NCBI RefSeq assembly: GCF_017873435.1
Contig: NZ_JAGGKG010000009.1
Location: 1-64,000, forward strand
Length of the DNA stretch: 64,000 nucleotides
Reading direction: 5' to 3'
Origin: Paenibacillus turicensis
GTDB taxonomy: Bacteria > Bacillota > Bacilli > Paenibacillales > Paenibacillaceae
The notes beneath the pieces are model-generated. The model was given only the letters and a program-made list of their open reading frames with translations. It was not told the DNA's origin and searched no databases. Position 1 is the first letter of the stretch. The number at the start of each line of letters is the position of its first letter. The position numbers were made by a program, and so were the translations under genes. Positions 16,567 to 25,036 of the stretch are shown here, piece by piece.

Positions 16567-16791
16567 ATGAATCAACGTAGACTAATCGAGTGTACTATAG
16601 ATATATCGAAACCTTACGCAGAACTTACCGAAGTTATCGGCGCGGTGTTAGCGGCTATACCTAACGCAGAGGATCGAGTTAGTTTAATTCAATCGTTATC
16701 CGACGTTATAACTACTACGTTATTTGCATTGGAGGATGAGGTAGATGCGCTTAAAGAAGCCGAAACGGGGCCGACCGAGGACGCCGCTTGA
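16567..16791 (+). CDS. hypothetical small phage protein (74 aa)
   Basis: ATG 16567 follows ACGGAGGAATATTA; an in-frame upstream start at 16531 lies inside the terminator and is rejected. Helical acidic protein (SLIQSLSDVITTTLFALEDE). Its 3' end overlaps the next gene by 47 nt, so the two are likely coupled. Function unknown. Confidence 0.7.
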   Translation: MNQRRLIECTIDISKPYAELTEVIGAVLAAIPNAEDRVSLIQSLSDVITTTLFALEDEVDALKEAETGPTEDAA

Positions 16792-17047
16792 CATACGCCA
16801 TTACTTAGCAATCGAATTACTAACGACCAGTCCAACGGAGAACCTAGAAGATATTGCGAAAGCTTGCGGTGTTGATCGACGGACTCTCTTTCGATGGAGG
16901 GAACGTAAAGACTTTACGAGAGAGTTGAATAAGGTACAACAACGTAAAATAAATGAATATATACGCAGAGGTAAAGCGAGGATTAAGCACGCAACGGCAT
17001 CGTATGACTACATCGAGGAGTTATTTCGAGCTTGCGATCTTATTTAG
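16745..17047 (+). CDS. phBC6A51-like HTH protein, small-terminase-like (100 aa)
   Basis: ATG behind TTGGAGG. An N-terminal basic segment (RLKKPKRGRPRTP) is followed by a helix-turn-helix (ENLEDIAKACGVDRRTLFRW) and a charged helix (DFTRELNKVQQRKINEYIRR). This is the arrangement of phBC6A51-family proteins and of DNA-recognising small terminase subunits. No large terminase accompanies it. It lies next to the repeat-rich, gene-free right end and may act there. Confidence 0.7.
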   Translation: MRLKKPKRGRPRTPLDIRHYLAIELLTTSPTENLEDIAKACGVDRRTLFRWRERKDFTRELNKVQQRKINEYIRRGKARIKHATASYDYIEELFRACDLI

Positions 17048-17660
17048 TAACGTAAACAACAGTCACAACAGAAGAATAAACGTAATAAACAGCTTGAAAC
17101 GTTGATATGACGCTGATTATGCGTACTATTCAACGTACTAATTAGCGTCCCAAAATCATACATTTACGCATTTTTTCAACTAGAGGGTCAAGACGCAAAG
17201 CCTCCCGAAACTTTTCAGTTCATAGCATCAACAAGGCGACTCGGACCGGAAGACCGGAATAAACTCGGGGGGTTAACGTGCTTGACGATGTATAAACGAT
17301 GAATAAACGGATTTAATCACGTTGTATAAATTACCAGTTGAATAGTCGATAAACCGCGTCGTTATGCGAAATATACTGGAAATGTATATGCGTTGTATAA
17401 CGGTGTTTTATACATGGGCGGGGAGAGTGGCATAGTGGTGCGGGTTTGTCGTACATACACAACGTACAGGATTCTATATCCTACGTGGAGATAGACGCAT
17501 ATAAATGTATAACGTAAACACTACGAATATATAACACTTTACCGTGGTGACGTATTACCCCAAGGCGGTGTTCCTGATGGGGCGCGGCAGACACCCTCAA
17601 AATCCGCACACCAAATTAAACCCAACAGGTAATAATTGTAAATAATAAATTATTAAAATA
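17048..17660. other. gene-free right end of the element with TGTATAA repeats
   Basis: About 600 bp without a convincing gene. It contains the heptamer TGTATAA at 17289, 17323, 17394 and 17506 and inverted at 17408, and a nested hairpin with arms ACGTTGA/TCAACGT around 17098-17138. This looks like a protein-binding or replication/packaging site rather than a decayed gene. Confidence 0.5.
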
Positions 17661-17665
17661 CATAG

Positions 17666-17695
17666 TTGACATGTGCGGGGCGGACGTGCTAATAT
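17666..17695 (+). promoter_or_regulatory. strong promoter facing tRNA-Leu
   Basis: TTGACA (17666-17671), 18-bp spacer, TAATAT (17690-17695). It belongs to the element and points at the reconstituted tRNA-Leu(TAA) and the following tRNA-Leu(CAA), which the insertion has cut off from the rRNA/tRNA operon. The leader before the tRNA contains a hairpin CAAGG/CCTTG. Confidence 0.75.
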
Positions 17696-17838
17696 ATATT
17701 TTGTCGCCGCGGACGTACATCCGTAATGAACCTGCGCAAGGCTAATAAAACCTTGTTCGTAAGGATGACGAAACGTATCCGGCGAGAATCGAATATTGTA
17801 CGTTGGGAGAATTACGGAAAAACAGCGTAGCAATGCGG

Positions 17839-17886
17839 TTACACATGCGGGAGTGGCGGAATCGGCAGACGCACAGGACTTAAAAT
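17839..17886. repeat. attR: right copy of 48-bp direct repeat
   Basis: Identical to 1624-1671. It supplies 8 bp upstream and the first 40 nt of the complete tRNA-Leu(TAA). The identity ends just 3' of the anticodon, so the strand exchange must lie in the 5' half or anticodon loop of the gene. Confidence 0.95.
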
Positions 17887-17935
17887 CCTGCGGTAGGTGA
17901 CTATCGTACCAGTTCAAGTCTGGTCTTCCGCACCA
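17847..17935 (+). tRNA. tRNA-Leu (anticodon TAA), reconstituted at attR
   Basis: Complete class II tRNA: acceptor GCGGGAG pairs with CTTCCGC, the anticodon is TAA, there is a long variable arm and encoded CCA. The 5' half is supplied by the element side of the junction, the 3' half by the chromosome. Essential UUA-decoding function makes its separate promoter important. Confidence 0.96.
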
Positions 17936-17978
17936 TTTTATATAAACTAAAGTGGTGTGTATAGCAATTATAAAATTT

Positions 17979-18057
17979 GCCGGTGTGGCGGAATGGCAGA
18001 CGCGCTCGACTCAAAATCGAGTGGGAAACCGTGGAGGTTCGAGTCCTCTCACCGGTA
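17979..18057 (+). tRNA. tRNA-Leu (anticodon CAA), no encoded CCA
   Basis: Acceptor GCCGGTG pairs with CACCGGT (G-T closing pair), anticodon CAA, discriminator A followed by TTA, so CCA is not encoded. Original last gene of the tRNA cluster. Confidence 0.95.
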
Positions 18058-18068
18058 TTAATTTAAAG

Positions 18069-18103
18069 AGTTCACTAGAGAGTTTCTCTAATGGGCTTTT
18101 TTT
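18069..18103 (+). terminator. terminator of the tRNA cluster
   Basis: 13-bp stem AGTTCACTAGAGA with TCTCTAATGGGCT (three G-T or mismatched positions), 3-nt loop, then seven T. Confidence 0.85.
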
Positions 18104-18280
18104 ATGCTTAAATTTAAATTCTACACTACGTTATGATACTTCATTTTACTCAATGTCCCCATACTACAATACTTTTCTATTACTTCTCGGTCTTAAACAA
18201 ATATTTTAATTTCGTTACATAAGTGTTTTACAAAACACACTAGTTTTATATTAGTTATTATTTCATTTAGTATCTTTACA

Positions 18281-19075
18281 GTGAAATTTAGGTTTGTTAA
18301 AATAACCAATTGCTCGCAATCTATTGTTTCCACAGCCCCAGTAAAGAAATTTAGCTTGCTTGATAAGGGTACGTTACTATTAGGTGCGCATGAAGCGATA
18401 AAACGTAGGGCAGGAACCTATTGTATTGTAGCATCTGGAAGGGGACCAACAGATAAAGAGCTAGATCAGGTACTGGAAGCAGTTAAAGAAATTCGCCAAA
18501 CGATGCCCCTCAAAATTTGTACATGTCTAGGTATTCTCAAGGAAGAACAAGCCAAACGTCTTGCTGAAGCTGGGGTACATCGTTACAATCATAATTTGAA
18601 TACTAGTAAGTCTAACTATTCAGCAATTACAACGATCCATACGTATGATCAACGTGTAGAAACTGTAGAGAAAGTGAAGAAATATGGTATATCTCCTTGT
18701 TCTGGTGTCATTATTGGTATGGGCGAGACCAATCAAGAAATTGTTGAAATGGCATATGCACTCCGTGAGCTAGATGCAGATTCCATTCCAATTAATTTCC
18801 TGAATCCTATACCAGGAACACCTCTTGAAGAAGCAGGCCATACACCAGCTATAAAGGCTTTAAAGGTGCTAGCTCTATTTCGTTTTATTTGTCCTACCAA
18901 AGAGATTCGTGTGGCAGGTGGTCGAGAGCTTAATCTTCGTACGCTACAGCCTTTAACATTGTATGCTGCCAATTCAATCTTTTTAGGAGATTATTTAACG
19001 ACAGCAGGCCAAGATATTACGACAGATTATCAAATTATTGAGGATTTAGGATTTGAAATTGAAGAAAGTTGTTAA
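18281..19075 (+). pseudogene. bioB: biotin synthase BioB, 5'-truncated
   Basis: The 264 residues match BioB from just behind its radical-SAM cluster motif onward (CSQSIVSTAPV, then VASGRGPTDKELDQV, NLNTSKSNY, GVIIGMGET, NPIPGTPLE, VAGGRE). Intact BioB has about 320-340 residues and a CxxxCxxC motif that binds the 4Fe-4S cluster; only the last of these cysteines (residue 11) is left. The first ten codons are unrelated sequence and no ribosome-binding site is evident. The reading frame is otherwise open, so the loss is recent or the fragment is kept for another reason. It cannot make biotin by the normal mechanism. Confidence 0.88.
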
Positions 19076-19083
19076 CATGTTTT

Positions 19084-19695
19084 TTAATTATAAGCTGATA
19101 GAAAAGCCCATACTCCATAAAATGCAATAAATATACTAGATGCTCTATTGATCCATAGCAATGATGTCGGTTTTATTTTTGTGCTTAAACGAGACGCTGT
19201 GAAGGAAATAAAGAGCCACCAGATTAAAGAGCCAGTGAAAACTCCTGCTACTAGTAGAAGTGCGGGTCCAAGATTAGAATGTGCTATGGCGATGTCTGCC
19301 CCTGCAATAATTCCTGCAAAAGCTAATATGGTCATAGGATTTGTGATTGTAATTGCAAATACAGAGGCGTAAGCTGCAAGCAAACCTTTCCTTGAAACTT
19401 CAGTATTAAGATTAGCCGGTTTAGAATACCAAGTTTGTATACCTAGCAGAACTAGTAACAAGCCACCAAGAGATTGAAGCCATGCTTGATAGCCTATGAG
19501 TAGACTTGTTAACCATGTAAAGCCAAATGCGGCTACACAACCATATATAGCATCTGCTGTTGCTGCACCTAGACCAGAAATAAAACCATATTTAGCTCCT
19601 TGAGCTAGTGAACGTCGAATGCAAATTACGCCAACAGGACCAACTGGAGCAGCAATAGCTAATCCAATGAAACAGCCTTTAAGTAGTAATAACAT
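19084..19695 (-). CDS. LysE/RhtB-family amino-acid exporter
   Basis: 203-residue inner-membrane protein with about six transmembrane segments and the LysE signature near the N-terminus (LAIAAPVGPVGVICIRRSLA), followed by GLGAATADAIYG. Such proteins export lysine, threonine, homoserine or related amino acids; the substrate cannot be told here. The start at 19695 follows AAAGGAG; the in-frame codon 27 nt upstream has none. A terminator separates it from the MFS gene behind. Confidence 0.88.
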   Translation of the reverse strand: MLLLLKGCFIGLAIAAPVGPVGVICIRRSLAQGAKYGFISGLGAATADAIYGCVAAFGFTWLTSLLIGYQAWLQSLGGLLLVLLGIQTWYSKPANLNTEVSRKGLLAAYASVFAITITNPMTILAFAGIIAGADIAIAHSNLGPALLLVAGVFTGSLIWWLFISFTASRLSTKIKPTSLLWINRASSIFIAFYGVWAFLSAYN

Positions 19696-19720
19696 AAGGT
19701 CTCCTTTATAAAAATTTTGC

Positions 19721-19763
19721 AAAAGCCAGCGAAGATAAGGATTAATATCGTTTGCTGGCTTTA
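19721..19763 (-). terminator. terminator between MFS gene and lysE-like gene
   Basis: Arms AAAGCCAGC and GCTGGCTTT with a 23-nt loop; on the minus strand the right arm runs into TTTTGC. Symmetric enough to work in both directions. Confidence 0.75.
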
Positions 19764-19810
19764 TTCTATGAGTTTTATTTCATTATTTCATCAGTTAAGA
19801 GTGTCAGTTT

Positions 19811-21154
19811 TCAAGATGCAGGTGTTGATGATGTAGTATTAGAAGGTTTGGATTCTTTGAACATTATATAATACATAAGTGATGAGATTACATACAGACT
19901 TCCTGTAATACTAAATGTGATGGCATAACCCCAGTAAGTTCCGTAGGTTGTGACTAGATAGGACTGAACAGGGCCCATCGTCGCCCAACCAACCATAAAT
20001 GCCGTCTGCATTAAGGAATTGGCAATTCCCCGTCGTTTGTCAGAAATACGCTCAACTAAAATTGCAGACTGTATTGGATTGGCTGCATTCATTAAGGCTT
20101 GTCTAAACAGAAAGCTGATTGATGCTACAAAAAGTATATTAGTGAACCCTGTTAATAAGAGAAAAGGCAGGGACATGATCTGAAAAATGACTACTGCCCG
20201 TACATTACCTGTTTTATTAGCTAGGGTTGGGCCAATCAACATAGATACAATGGTCATAATTTGACCAAGTGCAAGGAGTAAACTCATGCCACTCATGGAC
20301 AATGAGAAGCGATTAGTGAAATAAAGATTAAGGTAAGGAATAACAAGCCCAGAACCAAGGCCAATCAACAATTGGGTTGTAACAAATTGAATAATTAAGC
20401 GAGAATCTTTATCTTTGGTTATTTTAACATCCGAGTTTACTTTGGTTGGGGTCAGGCTATTTTCATTAGGTTCTTTATTTACAAGCACTTTATTTACATT
20501 TACTTTATCTTCAATTTTTGTCCTATGTAAGGTTTTAGTTTCAGTAATAAATAGTAAAGGAATAAAAGCGATTAGCGTCGTAGCTCCACCTAGGAGTAAC
20601 ACGATCTGTAGTCCTAACACTTCAGATATTCCGAAGGTGTGATGAAGCAGGTCAGCTAGAACTCCACCTCCAAGGCTTCCTATAACCTGAGATGCAAGCA
20701 CAAGTGCAGAATAGTAGCTAAATATTTTGAGACGCTGATTTTCCTTCACGCTATCAGCAAGATAAGGGATTGATAATATCTGAAATACTCCGGCAAATAG
20801 GCCAGAGAACACAGCAAACCAGATCAAGCCGTTCGCAGAGTAGTCAAAGGAACGACCAATTAAAGCAATACCGCTGAATAAAGCACCTGCTATGAGTAGT
20901 TTCTTCCGACCAAATCTGTCACCAGCCAAACCAATGGGGATAAACATAATTGCTGTGGCTAATGACTGTATGCTGACAATCTGGCCATTCATTGTATCAT
21001 TATAACCAAGTCTTTGGATGTAAACATTATATAAAACAGAGAACATACCACTTCCAACCTGGCACAGTACACTTGCTAGAAAAAAGAGTTGGATGTTGCG
21101 GGGCCAGCCCCCAATTTTATTAAATATTTGCCGTAAAATGCTCAAATGATTCAC
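19811..21154 (-). CDS. MFS transporter
   Basis: 447 residues with about twelve membrane segments in two halves joined by a hydrophilic loop (about 205-250, rich in Lys/Asn/Thr). The MFS signature between TM2 and TM3 is visible (GLAGDRFGRKKLLIAG). The N-terminal half resembles drug/sugar efflux proteins. ATG start at 21154. Substrate unknown; probably an exporter. It stands alone, followed by a terminator. Confidence 0.88.
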   Translation of the reverse strand: MNHLSILRQIFNKIGGWPRNIQLFFLASVLCQVGSGMFSVLYNVYIQRLGYNDTMNGQIVSIQSLATAIMFIPIGLAGDRFGRKKLLIAGALFSGIALIGRSFDYSANGLIWFAVFSGLFAGVFQILSIPYLADSVKENQRLKIFSYYSALVLASQVIGSLGGGVLADLLHHTFGISEVLGLQIVLLLGGATTLIAFIPLLFITETKTLHRTKIEDKVNVNKVLVNKEPNENSLTPTKVNSDVKITKDKDSRLIIQFVTTQLLIGLGSGLVIPYLNLYFTNRFSLSMSGMSLLLALGQIMTIVSMLIGPTLANKTGNVRAVVIFQIMSLPFLLLTGFTNILFVASISFLFRQALMNAANPIQSAILVERISDKRRGIANSLMQTAFMVGWATMGPVQSYLVTTYGTYWGYAITFSITGSLYVISSLMYYIMFKESKPSNTTSSTPAS

Positions 21155-21240
21155 TCCAGTCTGCCTATACAGTAATTCCAGTTTAACAGGAAAGGTAATT
21201 TTTCGGAAGAATCGACCACTGTTTATTTTATGAAATATAA

Positions 21241-21415
21241 TTATCCACTGAAATCAGAAGTTATCAACATATTGTGCACATGTTATATACATTTCAATAT
21301 AAAATAAAGTTATATATATGGAGTATGATGTGGATTTGTGAGGATTGTTAATAAGTTGTGAATAAATGCTGGATTTACTCACTGAATATCCACATAAATA
21401 TAAGGTATATCCACA
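21241..21415. promoter_or_regulatory. cluster of DnaA-box-like sites
   Basis: Within 175 bp: TTATCCACT (21241), TTATCAACA (21261), a perfect TTATTCACA on the minus strand (21357-21365), and ATATCCACA twice (21386, 21407). Consensus is TTATNCACA. The 450-bp region between the MFS gene and the ABC binding-protein gene holds no gene. Confidence 0.55.
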
Positions 21416-21495
21416 ACATGTGGAATAAGTATGAATTTTTGTTGTGTTCAGAAGCTGAGATTATGTATCACATAGACTAAATTAAGGCTTGGGAC

Positions 21496-21540
21496 AAAAA
21501 AATGAACCTCAAATCGCACTATATAGTGGATTTAAGGTTC
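21496..21540 (-). terminator. terminator of the ABC transporter operon
   Basis: On the minus strand GAACCTTAAATC pairs with GATTTGAGGTTC (one G-T) and is followed by seven T. It lies just after the substrate-binding protein gene. Confidence 0.85.
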
Positions 21541-21604
21541 TCTTTACGATTCAAACAATTGGGCTAGCGCTTCATTTTGCCTAATTGATTATTTCACTAG
21601 TTAA

Positions 21605-23425
21605 TTATTTTTCAGCTCGGTATGCTGCCAAAAATTCTTTTACCTTGTTCGCATCTGCAACAAGTTCATTGCCGGTTTTTACGATTGGACTTACAGTAGA
21701 TGCGGCTTTGAATTTATTGTTTTTGTAGAAGGAAAGAATTTCGTCTTGATTAATCGAATACAGAATTGCTTTTCTTAGGTTTTCACTCTTAGCAACTGGA
21801 CGTTCTCCTGTATTAAATAGGAGGTAAGATACGGCGTTGCTTTCAATCGAAGTTAATTTAAGTTTACTATCACTTGTAATTACATCGAATTTGGTTTCAG
21901 GTACACCGTAAACAAGATGAACTTCACCACTACGTAGTGCTGATAATGCACTGTCCATGTCTTGAATGAAGCGAACCTTTACAGTATCGATTTTACCTGC
22001 TGCATCGGTACCTTTGCGATAACCAGGGTTTTTCAAGAAAATAGCTTCGTAGTCGTTTTTATAGCTCATGATGTAAGGACCACTTGCATATAACGTGTTG
22101 TTATATTTAGCACCCTCAGTTACTGTGCTTTGATCACCATAAGGAATGTCTTTGTTTACATCAAATTTTGCTACATCATAAGTGTTAATGCTTTCGACTT
22201 GCTTTTTAGAAACAATACCCGCAGATTGGTGAGCCAAATAGTTAAGTACTTGTGGGAAAGGCTCAGTAGTAGTTAGCTTAATTACTTGGTATTTACCTGC
22301 AGCATTGTTTGCATCAGTTTTGTTTGCAACAAGCCCAGTCACTTTATCCTTTAGTCCTGCTTCAAGTGCTTCACGCACTGTTCCTGTGCCATTGGATTGT
22401 TTGATGTTATCAAGTGAGCTTAGGTCTGTTACGATCTCTACATTTTTAATGTGCTCATGCAAGCTGTAGGTACGATGATCAGGTACAGAGTTTTTATCTT
22501 TCGCTCTATTTAGTGAGAAGACTACATCGTCTGCGCCTACACGTTCACCTGTATCGACTGCTTTTTTCTTGTCAATTTTAGCGAAATTAATATCGTCACG
22601 TAACAAGAAGTAATACTCAGAATTACCTTCGGCAATGGTGTAGTTGTAGGATAAGGAATTTTCAGATGTGATTTTATCATCATCCGTTAAATTAATAAGG
22701 CGAACATACATATTTGTGTTTAGCTGATTGATCGAACCGTCATTCCCTTTAATTGGATCAAGAGAAGTTAGATTAGATTGCGTTTGAGTTAGTACTAATG
22801 GTTGTGTTGCACGTTTTGAAGTATCTTTAAAGTCAATAGGCTCCCATGCTAACGCACGTGATTTAGACAAACGAACACTGTCTGGATTTAAAATATCTTT
22901 GTTAAACGCTTGGCTTTTTAAAGAAATGTACAATGGAGCGATATACGCTTTATCAAATACAAGTCTTTGCTCTAATTGCTTGTAGGTCTCTACATATTGC
23001 TCAGGAGTTTCAGTTGCTGCCTTATCAATCAAAGCATCAATTTCAGGGTCAGCTAATCGGCTGTAATCTCCGCCTGTTTTAAACAAGGATCTTACAGCAT
23101 AGTCAGGGTTACCTGTGACGGTTGTCCAGCCTGAAAGGGAAAGGTCATAGTTCCCAGCATCCTCTTGTGCTTTGAAGCTGCTGTAGTCTGGTTGGATATT
23201 CAGCTTCACATTGAAGCCATTTTTGGTTAATTGATCTCGAATGATATTCATATCATCTTGATTCAAGCTCATGCCAAGTAGCTCTATGTCAATAGGTGCG
23301 CCACTTGCTGTGTTCGTCGTGTTTTTGCCATCTGTGGATGCTGTATCTGTCTTTGTTTTAACTGAGCATCCGCTTACTACGATGGTGAAGATCAGTAGTA
23401 GCATAAGCAGTGACTTTTTGTTCAT
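21605..23425 (-). CDS. peptide-type ABC substrate-binding lipoprotein, apparently circularly permuted
   Basis: 606-residue lipoprotein: signal peptide with lipobox ending at C20 (IVVSGC), then a Thr/Ser linker. Family is SBP_bac_5 (OppA/DppA). The order of segments is odd: residues about 45-185 look like the C-terminal part of the fold (GNYDLSLSGWTTVTGNPDYA, then DPEIDALIDKAATETPEQY and YIAPLYISLK). Only from about 208 does the usual N-terminal part begin (LVLTQTQSNLTSLDPIKGND, GERVGADDVVFSLNRAKD). The protein stops about 40 residues after the LRKAILYSINQDEIL segment, where the missing part would follow. The first gene is here the last of the minus operon with two permeases. Confidence 0.85.
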   Translation of the reverse strand: MNKKSLLMLLLIFTIVVSGCSVKTKTDTASTDGKNTTNTASGAPIDIELLGMSLNQDDMNIIRDQLTKNGFNVKLNIQPDYSSFKAQEDAGNYDLSLSGWTTVTGNPDYAVRSLFKTGGDYSRLADPEIDALIDKAATETPEQYVETYKQLEQRLVFDKAYIAPLYISLKSQAFNKDILNPDSVRLSKSRALAWEPIDFKDTSKRATQPLVLTQTQSNLTSLDPIKGNDGSINQLNTNMYVRLINLTDDDKITSENSLSYNYTIAEGNSEYYFLLRDDINFAKIDKKKAVDTGERVGADDVVFSLNRAKDKNSVPDHRTYSLHEHIKNVEIVTDLSSLDNIKQSNGTGTVREALEAGLKDKVTGLVANKTDANNAAGKYQVIKLTTTEPFPQVLNYLAHQSAGIVSKKQVESINTYDVAKFDVNKDIPYGDQSTVTEGAKYNNTLYASGPYIMSYKNDYEAIFLKNPGYRKGTDAAGKIDTVKVRFIQDMDSALSALRSGEVHLVYGVPETKFDVITSDSKLKLTSIESNAVSYLLFNTGERPVAKSENLRKAILYSINQDEILSFYKNNKFKAASTVSPIVKTGNELVADANKVKEFLAAYRAEK

Positions 23426-23547
23426 GATGATTCCCTCCGAATAGTTTTTATATTGTGAAGCAATGTATAAAATTTGTAGACTGAAGCTGCCGAAGGTTAC
23501 AAAGGCATTGGCATTTCAAGCTACAAAATATTACCGACTGTTAGGCG

Positions 23548-25023
23548 TTAACTAATTTTAGGGTCAAGTGCATCCCGTAGTCCATCTCCTAAGAAGTTAA
23601 AGGATAAGACGAGTAAGATGATGGCTAATCCAGGGTAGATCGCTAAATAAGAATTCGTTTCTAAATACGTACTCCCTAGCTTTAAGATGTTTCCCCATTC
23701 AGGGATATGTGGTTCTACACCTAAGCCAAGAAAGCTAAGACTACTTGTTGCGATGACTGCACTACCAATGGTAAGTGTAGATTTCACAATCATTGGCGCA
23801 AGCGAGTTTGGAACAATGTGCTTAAAAATAATTTTGAAATTGCTGGAGCCAAATGCTCTAGCCGCATCTACAAACTCGTACGTAGAAACCATAAGGACGT
23901 TGGCTCTCATTGTTCTCGCATAGGTAGGAATTGCCCCGACACTTAATGCGATGATCAAATTGACAGTGTTAGCCCCAAATGCAGCAATAATTGCGATAGC
24001 AAGCAAAATACCAGGGATCGCATACAAAATATCTAACAGACGCATGATCCAATTATCGGCATGACGACCATAATAACCTGCTAGGGCGCCAAGTATACCG
24101 CCAATAATAACGGGAATCAGCGTAGAAATAAAGCCAACAATCAATGAAATTCTTGCTCCAAAGATGATCCGAGAGAAAAGACAACGGCCAAAATTATCTG
24201 TTCCTAACGGATAAGCCAGCGAAGGTGGCTGTAAAATGGCACTATAGTTATTGACGATTGCCATATCATAATCAAAGGTATACAGACTACAAATTGAAAT
24301 TGAAAACAGTAAGATGACAAAAAATAGTCCCACCATTGCTGAAATGTTCGTTGTAAGCTTATCCCAAATCGTTTTCCACTTTGCGGTGACAGCGACACCT
24401 TTATGTTTTACCTTTACGATTAAATTAATGCCTAACAATAAGGCAAATAGGTTACCTGAAATCGTGGTTAGTATTAACAAGAAGGCGATAGGGAGCATCC
24501 ATTTTGGTGCATAATGATTAACAACAAATTTTGATATGAGTAATAAAACAATCAAGTGAAATACCATAAATAAAATAAGGACAAGCATGGCAGGTATAAA
24601 CGTATTAGATACATAAGGCTTAAATAAGTTTAGAGCTGAAATTCCAATTACAAATAGTCCAGTTAGAAATGTATAGACTGCAAGCGTGTATTCTGTATTT
24701 TTTTCCTTTTTAACTAACTGAAAGCCAGATGCACCAACAAAAATATTAGCTGTAAAAATACTTAATAGTTGTAAGAAACCTAAGCTGCGTGTAAAGGTGC
24801 TTATTTCGCCTTTAATAAGAATGTCTTTTCGTATACGCCAAGTAATAATTCCCTGAATTACTGTAAAAACGGCGTAAGCAATAAATAAATAAAACATAAA
24901 GCTATTTATTGCATTCGTTGCAAAGTCAAAGCTGTTTAGCAATAGGATTAATGTTAGCACCAAGGAAATAATAAAGGAAAACGTAGCATGGCTATAATCC
25001 TGAGACGATTTTAATTTGTACAT
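23548..25023 (-). CDS. ABC transporter permease, DppC/OppC type with N-terminal membrane extension
   Basis: 491 residues, whereas this family usually has about 300. The C-terminal half is standard: YPLGTDNFGRCLFSRIIFGA and the EAA-type loop (YEFVDAARAFGSSNFKIIFK). The N-terminal ~215 residues add about six further membrane helices of unknown role. ATG start; 13 bp after the partner permease. Together with the other permease it should form the membrane channel for a peptide, nickel or similar substrate. Confidence 0.9.
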   Translation of the reverse strand: MYKLKSSQDYSHATFSFIISLVLTLILLLNSFDFATNAINSFMFYLFIAYAVFTVIQGIITWRIRKDILIKGEISTFTRSLGFLQLLSIFTANIFVGASGFQLVKKEKNTEYTLAVYTFLTGLFVIGISALNLFKPYVSNTFIPAMLVLILFMVFHLIVLLLISKFVVNHYAPKWMLPIAFLLILTTISGNLFALLLGINLIVKVKHKGVAVTAKWKTIWDKLTTNISAMVGLFFVILLFSISICSLYTFDYDMAIVNNYSAILQPPSLAYPLGTDNFGRCLFSRIIFGARISLIVGFISTLIPVIIGGILGALAGYYGRHADNWIMRLLDILYAIPGILLAIAIIAAFGANTVNLIIALSVGAIPTYARTMRANVLMVSTYEFVDAARAFGSSNFKIIFKHIVPNSLAPMIVKSTLTIGSAVIATSSLSFLGLGVEPHIPEWGNILKLGSTYLETNSYLAIYPGLAIILLVLSFNFLGDGLRDALDPKIS

Positions 25024-25036
25024 AACCCCACCTGCT

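Larger units (their letters stand above)
1624..17886. mobile_element. integrated phage-like element in tRNA-Leu(TAA)
   Basis: The ~16.2 kb segment is bounded by the 48-bp direct repeats. It starts with a tyrosine integrase, followed by a divergent repressor and early genes, then a late-type block with tail chaperone-like, tape-measure, gp10-like and tail-tip genes, and ends with a small-terminase-like DNA-binding gene. Base and codon use looks richer in CG-containing codons than the flanking chromosome. No large terminase, portal, major capsid, major tail or lysis gene could be recognised, so it is either a decayed prophage or a satellite that borrows parts. Some of the unknown genes may hide such functions. 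Confidence 0.9.

Noticed and set aside
1820-17047. Complete prophage
   Set aside because: Head, packaging, tail-tube and lysis genes are not recognised, so a full phage cannot be claimed.
19696-19810. Lysine riboswitch before the LysE-like gene
   Set aside because: Only about 115 bp, which is mostly a simple terminator hairpin; far too short for the lysine aptamer.
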